The translations under genes and the position numbers were made by a program. A stretch of 64,000 nt of DNA from JBOFSQ01 sp051651625 (GTDB taxonomy: Bacteria > Planctomycetota > Planctomycetia > Pirellulales > Thermoguttaceae): NCBI GenBank assembly GCA_051651625.1, contig JBOFSQ010000073.1, forward strand, positions 1-64,000, read 5' to 3'. The number at the start of each line of letters is the position of its first letter. Within the stretch, counting starts at the first letter, position 1. Shown in pieces: positions 8,811 through 17,529 of this stretch. The notes under the pieces are model-generated. The model was not told the DNA's origin. It was given only the letters and a program-made list of their open reading frames with translations, and searched no databases.

Positions 8811-8942
8811 GCCCGAAAGAGATGACATCACCCAATTCCACAACTATACTCAAGATCGTTTGAATTGTTTGCACCAAAACGGTAGCGGCCCGCCAAGTAC
8901 GCGGGCATGACGGAACATGGCGTGAACGCTTATGCCACGGTC

Positions 8943-10136
8943 TCACATCTTCTTGCGATAGCTTGCCGATGTGCCAGTCCGCGGTTTGTAGCGGTTCGAT
9001 GGACTTTCTGCCGTCTCTGCCGTCGCCGTCGCTGGCGGTGTGATTGGCGTGTTGTTTTCTAGCACCATTGTCGTACCGGTCAACTTTTTGAGCGTACCGT
9101 CAAAACGTGCGAAGATAAGTTTTCCTGCACTCGTCTGCAAGACACTCGTTACCACGGCGCGAACTCGTTCGCCGATGTGACTGCGACCGCCGTCAATGAC
9201 GATCATCGTACCGTCTTCGATGAAGCCGACGCCTTGATTCGCCTCCTCACCGCTCCGCACGACATCGACCTCCATCACTTCACCGGGCAAAAAGATCGGA
9301 CGCATCGCGCTTGCGAGGTCGTTGAGATTGATTACGTCGATCCCGTGGAGCCGCGCGACTTTGTTGAGATTGTAGTCGTTGGTGACGAGCTTTCCTTCAA
9401 GATGCTTCGACAGCGCAACAAGTTTGAGATCGACCGGCTGCCCCTGAAAAACGGGGAGGTCTGTCTCATCGATTTGAAGTTCGACCGCCTTCGTCTTTTG
9501 GAGACGGCTCAAGATGTCGAGTCCGCGGCGTCCGCGCATCCGGCGTCCGCGATCAGTAGAGTCGGCGACGTTTTGAAGTTCGTCGATGACAAATCGCGGG
9601 ATGATTAGTGTCGAGTCGATGAGCTTCGTTTCGGCGATGTCGGCGATGCGCCCGTCGATGACGACGCTCGTGTCGAGCACGAGTGGCCGGCTCCCTTTGA
9701 GATTCTTTTGAAACTCAACATACGGGATGACAAAACGAAAGTCGTCGCGCGTTTGGATCAAGAAACTCGTGCAGAGATAGCAGAGGCAAATCCCAAGGAC
9801 GAGCATGATGTTCGCCTGCTGAAGCCCCTCGACGGCTCGCTGTGAGGCGTCAACGCTTTCTGGGAAGAGCGGCTGAATCGCTAGGCCGAGGACATACGTC
9901 ATCACCAGCCCCACGAAGATTCCGAAGTAGACCGACGAAATCCACTCAACACGTTTCCTCGGCGAAATCATATCGACGATCACCAGCACAACCGCAAGTC
10001 CGAGTATGCCGAAAAACGATTCGATGTGTGATTCGCTTCCACCGGCTATCGGAAGTCCCCCCGCTCGCATCACCGAAAAACCGACACCCGCCGCCGCAAA
10101 GACAAAAAACGCACGCAAAAAGACAAGACCGACCAT
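8943..10136 (-). CDS. Membrane-anchored PIN-TRAM domain protein (YacL-like)
   Basis: 397 aa from the ATG at 10136, chosen because AAAGGAG lies 8 bases upstream; the frame continues upstream only through repeat sequence. Four transmembrane helices (about 4-25, 40-57, 68-90, 108-128) precede a PIN nuclease-like domain (about 150-275) with acidic positions in LDTSVVIDGR (D155), IDELQN (E186) and TNDYNLNK (D254). A TRAM domain (about 283-343) follows. This is the Bacillus YacL architecture; TRAM binds RNA, so membrane-associated RNA cleavage or binding is plausible but unproven in the family. Confidence 0.85.
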   Translation of the reverse strand: MVGLVFLRAFFVFAAAGVGFSVMRAGGLPIAGGSESHIESFFGILGLAVVLVIVDMISPRKRVEWISSVYFGIFVGLVMTYVLGLAIQPLFPESVDASQRAVEGLQQANIMLVLGICLCYLCTSFLIQTRDDFRFVIPYVEFQKNLKGSRPLVLDTSVVIDGRIADIAETKLIDSTLIIPRFVIDELQNVADSTDRGRRMRGRRGLDILSRLQKTKAVELQIDETDLPVFQGQPVDLKLVALSKHLEGKLVTNDYNLNKVARLHGIDVINLNDLASAMRPIFLPGEVMEVDVVRSGEEANQGVGFIEDGTMIVIDGGRSHIGERVRAVVTSVLQTSAGKLIFARFDGTLKKLTGTTMVLENNTPITPPATATAETAESPSNRYKPRTGTSASYRKKM

Positions 10137-10251
10137 CGAAATATCTCCTTTCAATAAGAACAATGAAAAACAACAGGAAACCGAGCGGGCATTATACCAA
10201 GGAAGCTGCCAAAGAAAAGGCGGCATGTGTACCGTGCGACATTTTGCACAC

Positions 10252-10390
10252 GTTTTCGCCCCAACGGGGCGACAGAACTTAGCCGTGGGTGAGCGAAGCG
10301 AACCCACGGTACGGAAGCCCCAAAATCCAGAAAGCCCCAACGGGGCGCAAGAATATGTGCCGCATCATCTCTTTCGCCCCGTTGGGGCAA
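10252..10390. repeat. Repeat B (copy 1), CCCCAACGGGGC family
   Basis: Hairpin words GCCCCAACGGGGC and GCCCCGTTGGGGC border a segment with TTAGCCGTGGGTGAGCG and CGAACCCACGGTACGG. The same words recur at 30221-30443. Confidence 0.85.
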
Positions 10391-10401
10391 CGCTGTCGCG
10401 T

Positions 10402-10450
10402 CTGCTTGGGGCGTGCGATTTGGATTCCTGCCTACGCAGGAATGACGGAC
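10402..10450. repeat. Hairpin repeat D
   Basis: ATTCCTGCCTACGCAGGAAT (10424-10443) is a near-perfect palindrome followed by GACGG. The unit recurs at 17327-17375, with looser relatives at 24446, 31626, 37300 and 37395. Confidence 0.85.
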
Positions 10451-10480
10451 ATTTGAATCAACCGTGAATGGATTCTGTTT

Positions 10481-13400
10481 CTACTGTCCGCGGTCGAGGA
10501 GTATCATTGAACTCCAGAAGAACGGGTGGTTTGCGGGGATGGCGTCTTTCGCGTCGAGGGCGACCTTGAGACGCGGTTCTTCGGCGACGACAAGTTCGCC
10601 CGCACCGACCTCCAAAATCGCACTCCGCCACGCCTCCGCCGCAGTCTTCGTTGGCAGTTCACGGAGGAACGCTCCAACGATGTCGTAGACCGACCGACCA
10701 CTCGTTCGCCAACGACTGATGAGAAGTGTTCGCGTCCCCATCGCCATCATCTCCATCGCGGGGAGAAAGATGTCGTCGCCGAGTCGCGCGGCGGCAACAC
10801 CTTTGAGGCTGACCTCCGCCGGAGTTTTGAACGACGGCAACACCACCAGCCACGGCGTACCCCACGGAAGCTGGAACCACGAATCGATCAGTCGCCCGCG
10901 TGCTGCGGTGTCAAACGCAAACGGCGACCATTCATACGGACCACCACGCGACGCAAGATCGTCGAACACGACGAGCGCACTAACTTGCGTCAACCACGTC
11001 GTCGGCGATGCCGGAAGCGGGAAGAATCGGTCACTCTTCGAATCGGTCGGGACCAGTGCCATGTTGCGCACACCGGAATCGCGGTAACGTTCAATCGCAC
11101 TCAGCGTCACGTCGGGCGAGTCTTTCGGATTCAGCTTTCCTTCGATGACGACCGTTTCGGCGAGTGCTGGTCGCGGTGTCGGCGGCGGTAACGCGAGCGG
11201 AATCGTCGGCGAATAACGGATCAAGAGCGGCTTCTCCGACGCTGCCAAAAGCGGGACGAGATTGTCGGGCGGCCCCAGACACATCGCCTCAAACGGGACG
11301 TACCACAGCGGCCCCGTCGGTACGATTACAAGTTGCGAAAAACTCGCCTTGCGTTCTCCACCAAGGAGACGCTGCAAAAGCGCGTTCCCTGCCGTTCGCC
11401 ACGTCGTACTCGACAAATCGGCTGGCGTGAGCGGACGGTTCGTTGCACGCATACCGAGTGCTTCGAGGTAGTCGGTAATCAGTTTGGCAAGCGACGGGCC
11501 GCGAAGTTCGGTCTTGACTTCCCAGTTAGACAGTTGTCGCTTCTCAAGTAAAAATCCGAATAGCGTCCCCGCACAATCGAAGAACGAGAGAATTGCAGTG
11601 TCGTCGTTCATCTGTTCTCGCAAGTATTCGAGGCGAACAACTGGCGGGAACGGCATCGGCGTCGCGCGGCGCGAGAGCGAAAGAATACGCAACATCACTT
11701 CTTGCTGCGCCGATAGAAACTCAAGTTTGCCGAGAAGTTCGCGTTGTTGCGTTCGCTGCGCTTCGCCACTCGGAACTGCGGGCGCGCCAACGAGTTGCCT
11801 CTTGACATCTGCAACCTGCGACGTGAGACGTGCAAACGCACCGACATCGAGAGCAAGTTCGCGTCGCTGTTGACGCACCGAATCTGTAAGCTCTTCGTCC
11901 GGTACGCCCGTCAGAACGCGGAGCGAAAAGAGTCGAGCCCCGCCCGGAATCGACGAATAGAAACGTTGTCTGCGTGCGAGTTCAGATATTTCGAGTGCGG
12001 CCTCCGGCATCGTGCGGCGCATCGCCAAGAGAAACCATTGTTCAAACGGTTCGGGCGTGATCGCCATCGAAATTGCGAGCGTCTCACGCGGATTCATTCC
12101 CCAGTCGCGCGCGGTCGGTTCGCGGAGATAAAACGCAAGTAGGTCACTCGCTTGACGAGTTGATAGCGTCTGATCTGAAAGCTGTCCGCTACGACACCGC
12201 GCGACCAAGTTTCCGAGTTGATAGAGCGTGAGCGAACGGCGTTGCGTCAGTGCGAGTGAACTGTTGACCTTCGCATCGGCGTCGCCGAGACGAAAATCTT
12301 TTCCGTCGGTGATGAGTTGCCACGCCGCAGCGTACCCCATCCACGCGGCGAGATAGTCGGCACGACTTGCAACGCTCCCCGCCGCGACCATCGACTTCGT
12401 TGTCGTCGCCGCAACAGTCTTGAGCATCGTCGCAACCAATTTAGTGTCGCCGCCAGCGACGAGAACGTCTTCCGCCGATTCGAGCAAGAGCGTTGTCATC
12501 AAAATAGGACTGGTCCGTTTTGAACTTTGACAGAACGCCAGCGCACCGGCGACAAACGGGACGGGCTTGTTCGGTTCGAGAAAACGCCCGACCGCCGCGG
12601 CGTCGCGGAGAGTTTCGTCGAGCAGGATGACATCGCCGTAGAGAAATGCGTGATACGTTGCCTCCAAAAAGAGCGGCAGTGCTTCGACTTCGCGTCCGTT
12701 ACGCAGTGCGATTTCTGCGAGCGATTCGAGTGCGTAGCCAGTTAGGTCGTGGTCGTAACTCCCCGCCATCACCAGATTAGTTGTGAGCATGTCGGTAGCG
12801 GCAACGTCTTGTCCGAGTGCGGCGAGTGCCAAACCATCGAGGATGGCGACCCACGTTTCGGAAAAGTGGTTCGGCACGCACGGCCTAGCCGCCAACACTT
12901 CTTCGAGCGAACGCAGCCCCGGATCAAACTTTGCAAGCGGCCCCAAAATATCGCCGAGTCGTTTGATCGAAAGTGCGATGCAGCGAACGATCTCCGGCGC
13001 ATTGATGACTTGAAGCGAAGTTTGACTTTGAAGGGCAGTTTGGCCACCACCGGAGAGGACGCTCGGACCGTCATCGACACGAATCGTGAAGCTGTTTTGC
13101 GAGAAGTCGGCGATTGCCCCACCGCGTTTTGAAGCTCCCCACGGTACTATCGGACGCGGAACCGCACGGACGTTTCCAGTAAACTCAACATAAGTGAGCC
13201 AGTCGTAGTAACGCATGTAAACTTGCAGTGCGTCGCGGAAACCGCGCTGCGCGTCGTCGTAGCGTCCGAGTTGAAAGTCGCACTCCGCGCTCTGGGCGAG
13301 ATAACAGATCGAGTCGATCCACGGTTCTCTGTCACCGTTTTGAGTGGTAACTTTGCGTGCATAACGCAAGTTGTTCGCCAGTGACTCCTTCGCTTCGATA

Positions 13401-13588
13401 AAGTGTCCTTGTTGCAACAGTCCGAGTGACGTTGAAAAGTAGGTCAGCATCGGATACCCTTGCTGGTTCCGCGGAAAGAACGGGAACACCGCCGTACTCA
13501 CCGACACCTCCTGCCCCAACGCCGTAAGTGTTGATGCGACCATGGTTAGTACGATGACGAGACGTGCGAAAAATGACGTGTGTGACAT
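10481..13588 (-). CDS. Secreted TPR protein with degenerate CHAT domain
   Basis: 1035 aa from the ATG at 13588 (AAGGA upstream), followed by a signal peptide ending near LTALGQ. The body is helical and rich in tandem alpha-hairpins like TPR (about 40-600). The C-terminal third resembles a CHAT peptidase fold: LVIVPTGPLWYVPFEAM (the usual P-x-G-x-L-x-x-L/V-P motif) and later GTRTLLISRWRTSGRSVYD. The histidine of the usual HxxxHG block and the cysteine of SACxTG are not found; the corresponding segment reads LVVLPSFKT. Protease activity is therefore doubtful. TPR-CHAT proteins of PVC bacteria are often exported scaffolds. The gene sits 46 bp downstream of the DsbD-like gene on the same strand. 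Confidence 0.72.
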   Translation of the reverse strand: MSHTSFFARLVIVLTMVASTLTALGQEVSVSTAVFPFFPRNQQGYPMLTYFSTSLGLLQQGHFIEAKESLANNLRYARKVTTQNGDREPWIDSICYLAQSAECDFQLGRYDDAQRGFRDALQVYMRYYDWLTYVEFTGNVRAVPRPIVPWGASKRGGAIADFSQNSFTIRVDDGPSVLSGGGQTALQSQTSLQVINAPEIVRCIALSIKRLGDILGPLAKFDPGLRSLEEVLAARPCVPNHFSETWVAILDGLALAALGQDVAATDMLTTNLVMAGSYDHDLTGYALESLAEIALRNGREVEALPLFLEATYHAFLYGDVILLDETLRDAAAVGRFLEPNKPVPFVAGALAFCQSSKRTSPILMTTLLLESAEDVLVAGGDTKLVATMLKTVAATTTKSMVAAGSVASRADYLAAWMGYAAAWQLITDGKDFRLGDADAKVNSSLALTQRRSLTLYQLGNLVARCRSGQLSDQTLSTRQASDLLAFYLREPTARDWGMNPRETLAISMAITPEPFEQWFLLAMRRTMPEAALEISELARRQRFYSSIPGGARLFSLRVLTGVPDEELTDSVRQQRRELALDVGAFARLTSQVADVKRQLVGAPAVPSGEAQRTQQRELLGKLEFLSAQQEVMLRILSLSRRATPMPFPPVVRLEYLREQMNDDTAILSFFDCAGTLFGFLLEKRQLSNWEVKTELRGPSLAKLITDYLEALGMRATNRPLTPADLSSTTWRTAGNALLQRLLGGERKASFSQLVIVPTGPLWYVPFEAMCLGPPDNLVPLLAASEKPLLIRYSPTIPLALPPPTPRPALAETVVIEGKLNPKDSPDVTLSAIERYRDSGVRNMALVPTDSKSDRFFPLPASPTTWLTQVSALVVFDDLASRGGPYEWSPFAFDTAARGRLIDSWFQLPWGTPWLVVLPSFKTPAEVSLKGVAAARLGDDIFLPAMEMMAMGTRTLLISRWRTSGRSVYDIVGAFLRELPTKTAAEAWRSAILEVGAGELVVAEEPRLKVALDAKDAIPANHPFFWSSMILLDRGQ

Positions 13589-13634
13589 TGTGGGATTCCT
13601 TCGGGTTTGTGTTTCGTGATGCGAACCGTAACGG

Positions 13635-15509
13635 TTATAGCTTCTCGATGAGTGTCTTTGCAAAATAGTTTCCGCGAATGACGAGCGGTGCGTTCGGCGA
13701 TTGCGGACGAAAGATCGCCAGCGTTGGCACCGACTCCACTCCGAGCGAACGGAGCAGCACCGAACCGGGCAAGTCACGCCGCGTACAATCGGCGTGAATC
13801 AAAACGACGTTGTGCTGCGCGAACGCATCCTGTACTTCACGCGATTGCAGCACTGTAGCGTCGAGCACTTTGCAGTTGAGGCACCAGTCTGCGGTGAAGT
13901 CTACCGCAACGATCTGCCCGCGTGCTAGAGCGGCGTCGATCTTCGCTTGAATGTCTTCGGGGACACCACGCTCAAGTCTCGCCGCCATCGCGTTTTGAAG
14001 CGTGAAACTGTTCGGGTTGCCGGGAAAGTTAAAAACTCCAACGACCGTTGCAGCACAGACGACCGCGCCGATACCGTACGCGCGCCACCACGCCGACGCC
14101 GGTGCAGTGAAGTCGAGCCGTCCGACAAGCCAGCACGCAAACCAAATCGCAAAGAGAAACGCCACCGTCGGGACGCCCTGCGCGAGCGGGACGAAATACA
14201 AAATCCAAATCACCGCACCGAGTAGTCCGAATCCCATCACCTTGCGAAACGTATCCATCCACGCGCCGGGCTTCGGCAGAAAACGTAACAGTTCTGGAAA
14301 CGCACCCATCACCAAAAACGGCGACGCCATTCCGAGTCCGATAGTGAGGTAGACGGCAAACACGGAGACCGCTTCGCCCGCTTCCATTTGCACACTCGCC
14401 CACCCCAGCGCGGGCGACAACATCGGCGCACCACACGGAATCGCAAGAAGCGTCGTGATAATTCCTTTGAAGTATGCACCGATCCAACCTTCGCGTTGCA
14501 ACATCTGCGACGCCGTTCCGCCCGTCAAAAACGATGGAAGCGTGAGTTCCCAAATGCCCATCAGCGAAAGTGCCATCGCAAAAACAACCGCCGCCATCAC
14601 GATATTGAAAACGTCGAACGTGAAGAGATAACTCAAGCCGACGCTCATCGTCGCAAGGAGTGCAAAGACCGTCAGAAGCCCAAGCGTGTAAAAGACGTTG
14701 AGCGTGAACGCCCGCACGCGGCTCTCGCCCGCCTGCTGAAAGAACGACAAGATTTTGAGACCGATAACCGGCAACACACACGGCATAACATTGAGCAGCA
14801 GTCCGCCGAGAAACGCCCAAAACATCGCACCGCCAAGCGACGAAACCTCTTCAAGCTCTGTGACTTCGTACTGTACTGACTTGGTGGACGTTGTGGACTT
14901 GGTTGACGCGAAACAGAATTGCGGTGCGACGCGCGCGGCCTCTTCCGATACGGACGCCCAATCGACCGGCGCGGTGTCGTCGATTGTGAACTGTTCGTCG
15001 ATTTGGATACAAACTCCGCCGAGTCCTTCGTTGCAGACTTGTCCGGTGAGGCGGCCTGCTGTCGGTGCAGCATTTGGCAGCGCGTTCCTATTGTGAACTG
15101 TGATGAGCCACGCTGCGCGGTCGGCGTAGCTCTCGACTGGTACGCCGAAGACCGACTTCGGTTCGACGTGTGGTGCGGTGAGTGGTCGAATCGAAACGAT
15201 GAGTGCGGCGTCGATGGTGATCTCGGTGCGAACGGGGCCTTTGTCGGGTTGTGTGATGGAGTAGAGGTGCCAGTCGGGCGCGAGTGTCGCAGTCAAGAGA
15301 ATCTCGTAGTTTCCGTTCTCCGCGCGACGCCCCGTCGCCGCGAGCGTGACGCGCGGAGAATCGTCGTTAACTGCTGGCGTTGAAAACGCCGAGTCATCGA
15401 ACTGGTAAAGTCCGCGAACGTCGTCCGCGAATGTACTGTTCGCAAGCGCAACGGCGAGTACCGCCATCGTCCACAAGACTTTGATGAGTGTGTAACCTTT
15501 GTTATTCAT
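13635..15509 (-). CDS. DsbD-like thiol:disulfide interchange protein
   Basis: 624 aa. Transfers electrons from cytoplasmic thioredoxin across the membrane to periplasmic thiol proteins. Order: N-terminal export segment, DsbC/DsbD-like periplasmic domain (about 35-190), eight-helix core with cysteines in VMPCVLPVIG and AIPCGAPMLSP, and a C-terminal thioredoxin domain with WCLNC (542-546). The N-terminus is peculiar: GYTLIKVLWTMAVLAVALA resembles a type IV prepilin leader and matches, partly base for base, the start of the pilin gene at 17928. The ATG at 15509 is used; 14 upstream codons lack support. Whether a prepilin peptidase cleaves it is open. Confidence 0.88.
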   Translation of the reverse strand: MNNKGYTLIKVLWTMAVLAVALANSTFADDVRGLYQFDDSAFSTPAVNDDSPRVTLAATGRRAENGNYEILLTATLAPDWHLYSITQPDKGPVRTEITIDAALIVSIRPLTAPHVEPKSVFGVPVESYADRAAWLITVHNRNALPNAAPTAGRLTGQVCNEGLGGVCIQIDEQFTIDDTAPVDWASVSEEAARVAPQFCFASTKSTTSTKSVQYEVTELEEVSSLGGAMFWAFLGGLLLNVMPCVLPVIGLKILSFFQQAGESRVRAFTLNVFYTLGLLTVFALLATMSVGLSYLFTFDVFNIVMAAVVFAMALSLMGIWELTLPSFLTGGTASQMLQREGWIGAYFKGIITTLLAIPCGAPMLSPALGWASVQMEAGEAVSVFAVYLTIGLGMASPFLVMGAFPELLRFLPKPGAWMDTFRKVMGFGLLGAVIWILYFVPLAQGVPTVAFLFAIWFACWLVGRLDFTAPASAWWRAYGIGAVVCAATVVGVFNFPGNPNSFTLQNAMAARLERGVPEDIQAKIDAALARGQIVAVDFTADWCLNCKVLDATVLQSREVQDAFAQHNVVLIHADCTRRDLPGSVLLRSLGVESVPTLAIFRPQSPNAPLVIRGNYFAKTLIEKL

Positions 15510-15574
15510 GACTTGTTTCTTGTTTGAGGTTTGATAGGCGGTAAAGGTCAAGTGACAGGGTTATTGGTTACTTT

Positions 15575-15955
15575 TCAAACAGCTATAAGTTTTTTGATTT
15601 CGGCAACAAATTTTTGGGCATTGTCGAGATTTTGAAGCAAGACCTCGCGTTGCGGTTTGAACGTGAAAGAGTAATCACATTTTTGGCGAAACTCGTACAT
15701 TTCAGGATAAATTGCGGCGACATCGCGGTCAACGATTGTGGTCGCAACATAATTTTTGTTAAACCATCCCAACAGTTGCGAGTGTTTGGCGGTGGTAAAG
15801 TTGTTGGCTTTGGCCAACGCACTAACCGCGTAAAAAATTGCGTAGTACACTCGGTTTTGCGCCGTGGTTAATGGAATGTCTAAATTTTTCTCGGCGGCAA
15901 GGAGTGCTTCGTCGGATTTGTCCAACCAATTATCAACCACTTCTTTGTCGAGCAT
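15575..15955 (-). CDS. HEPN domain protein (toxin-like)
   Basis: 126 aa, helical. TTAQNRVYYAIFYAVSALA and KHSQLLGWFNKNYV (about 57-70) are typical of HEPN family PF05168, and the closing FRQKCDYSF (about 89-97) fits the usual R-x3-DY block. It is the downstream partner of a nucleotidyltransferase and overlaps it by 23 bp. Such pairs act as toxin-antitoxin modules in several bacteria; the role here is inferred. It belongs to a different HEPN subfamily from the pair at 2.0-2.7 kb. Confidence 0.82.
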   Translation of the reverse strand: MLDKEVVDNWLDKSDEALLAAEKNLDIPLTTAQNRVYYAIFYAVSALAKANNFTTAKHSQLLGWFNKNYVATTIVDRDVAAIYPEMYEFRQKCDYSFTFKPQREVLLQNLDNAQKFVAEIKKLIAV

Positions 15956-16250
15956 AGTGAATACCTTTCTTAACTTCGGTGTAATAGTGGTGGTCGGTTT
16001 CTAAATCACTTAACGTGAAACGCTGAAAATCAATCACTACCTCATACTTGACATCAAAATCCAGAATGATACGCGAAATTTTGGGGTTATAAATATCGCG
16101 GTTAAAGACCCCGCAAATATCCAGATCGCTATCGGCGTGCGCCGTGTTTTTTACTTGCGAACCATAAAGATACAGCCCAAGAAAGTTTTCGTCTTTACTT
16201 AATTCGTCGTTCAACTCGACGGCAATTTGTTGAGCGTGTGCTAAAAACAT
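15933..16250 (-). CDS. MNT-type nucleotidyltransferase, partner of HEPN
   Basis: About 105 aa from the ATG at 16250, preceded by AAGGAATCGCC and, further up, a CCGTGAACGG motif. YGSQVKNTAHADSDLDICG (about 30-48) holds the Gly-Ser and two Asp residues of the polymerase-beta-like nucleotidyltransferase fold. The last 23 bases overlap the HEPN gene. Likely antitoxin of the pair, by family analogy. Confidence 0.82.
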   Translation of the reverse strand: MFLAHAQQIAVELNDELSKDENFLGLYLYGSQVKNTAHADSDLDICGVFNRDIYNPKISRIILDFDVKYEVVIDFQRFTLSDLETDHHYYTEVKKGIHYARQRSG

Positions 16251-16387
16251 GGCGATTCCTTCCGTGAACGGTTGCAATTTTTTTGAACATAAATCGTGGT
16301 ACAACATCCGTCATTCGGCGCGTACTCGGTGGGAATCTAAATCACACGCGACAAGCAAACGCGATAGCGAAAACGGTGTACTTGTTT

Positions 16388-16601
16388 TCACAACTCTCTC
16401 AAATTGGTGTCATCAAGATTGCTTTTGCCGAGATTGCATTTCTGGCATAGCGTTTGTAAATTGTCGTCGTCATTCGTGCCGCCTTTGGAACGCGGGACGA
16501 TATGGTCAACGTGCAAAATGATTCCGTCTTTCTGCGAACTGCGTCCGCAACTCTTGATTTTCAAACTTGATTTCGTCGTTGTTGGTTTTGTTTGGTGTCA
16601 T
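16388..16601 (-). pseudogene. HNH endonuclease remnant, frameshifted
   Basis: From the ATG at 16601 a short frame runs into a TGA near 16500, but the neighbouring frame from about 16565 to the stop at 16388 reads KSCGRSSQKDGIILHVDHIV, continuing with PRSKGGTN, DDDNLQTLC and QKCNLGKSN. That is an HNH core (HVDH, the central Asn, and CxxC) with its N-terminus missing and no intact start. It lies just upstream of the nucleotidyltransferase on the same strand. It resembles the HNH tail of the methyltransferase at 49.2 kb in motif only. Confidence 0.7.
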
Positions 16602-16685
16602 AATGATTGCTCCGCTATCGCGTTTGCTCAAAGCGTAATTCCCGCGACTGAAACGGGAATCGTATTCGTTCAATAAACGTTTCGC

Positions 16686-16957
16686 CGTGGTACATTCCTA
16701 GTGCCGTTAGGCACGACCTTATTGTAGCCGAGGGCAAGACGTACTCGTCGCAGCCCTCGGTTAGCGTCAACAAATGAAATGAAGTCCCGTAGGGACGACC
16801 TTATTCCTGATGGGCAAAAACATCGGAAACGTTTTCGCGTCGTTCCAATAAGGCCGCTTCTACGGAGCTACGAATTCTGGGGTGTCATCACCCCAAAGCT
16901 GCGGCGAGTAAGCCTTGCATTGGGCTACAATAAGGTCGCCGCTACGCGGCTAGGAAA
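16686..16957. repeat. Repeat A (copy 1), four-hairpin element
   Basis: About 272 bp. Ends CGTGGTACATTCCTAG and CTAGGAAA are inverted. Four hairpin units of the type stem-CGTA-stem-CGACCTTATT are arranged as two forward then two reverse. Here the first stem is GTGCC/GGCAC, whereas other copies have GTCGC/GCGAC or GCCGC/GCGGC, so pairing is kept while bases change. Confidence 0.88.
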
Positions 16958-17204
16958 CGCAACGAGCGTCTTCACCTTCGCCCGCACCGGCGTTGATCTT
17001 CTCGAACAGTTTTGCGAGTGCGGTTTTGAAACGTGCAAACTCGTCGGGATCGAGTTTGGCATCTGCGTACCCTTCGCTTACGTTTTTGAGAGTCTTGCGT
17101 AGTGGCGATGCTTTCTTGTGTTTGGATTTTCGCCGAGTGCGCGTCGAGTGGTTGGAAGTGCGCAAACAGGTACGAGAGCATAGCGGTTTTCGCGTTTTTG
17201 GCAA
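16950..17204 (-). pseudogene. Truncated ORF ending in repeat A, possible restriction-modification gene relic
   Basis: The segment reading LDPDEFARFKTALAKLFEKI looks like genuine protein and resembles the N-terminal start of some type IIG or type I restriction-modification proteins, but the match is from memory and weak. The frame ends within bases that belong to the end of repeat A, so the gene appears cut off by the element. The first half is rich in Arg/Lys/Ser and may be out-of-frame sequence. Confidence 0.3.
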
Positions 17205-17326
17205 GCGAGACGTGTGGGGAAATGTGCGTGGAGTTTTGTCGGAACGCGCGGGTGTCTTGGCTGCAATGCGTTGGCGTCAACTCTCGCACATGCGGACGGG
17301 ACGCCCGCGTTCCCATTGCGCTATCG

Positions 17327-17375
17327 CATCTGCTTGATGCGTGTGATTTAGATTCCTGCCTACGCAGGAATGACG
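17327..17375. repeat. Hairpin repeat D (copy 2)
   Basis: Same unit as at 10402: a GCATCTGCTTG-like lead, then palindrome ATTCCTGCCTACGCAGGAAT (17352-17371) and GACGG. The 550 bp between repeat A and the pilin gene otherwise contain only the decayed frames noted here and repeat C. Confidence 0.8.
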
Positions 17376-17397
17376 GTCTTTACATCGAATAGCGATT

Positions 17398-17490
17398 CGG
17401 GCACTCGCTTACGCTTCGTGTTCTTATTCGCTCGCTTACGCTTCCCGCTCAGATTCTGTCCCGCTCCGATTCTGCCCCTTCGCTTGCTCC
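17398..17490. repeat. Repeat C (copy 1), CTCGCTTACGCTTCGTG family
   Basis: GGGCACTCGCTTACGCTTCG followed by TGTTCTTATTC, then a second CTCGCTTACGCTTCCCGCTC word. Copies occur at 31697, 37446, 46988 (inverted) and 53869, mostly at the 3' ends of genes. Confidence 0.8.
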
Positions 17491-17529
17491 ACCGCTTCCA
17501 TTTCGCCGAATGACAATACTTGACCAACT

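Larger units (their letters stand above)
10137..10480. other. Intergenic region made of repeats B and D
   Basis: 344 bp with no gene. It holds repeat B (10252-10390) and hairpin repeat D (10402-10450). Confidence 0.7.
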
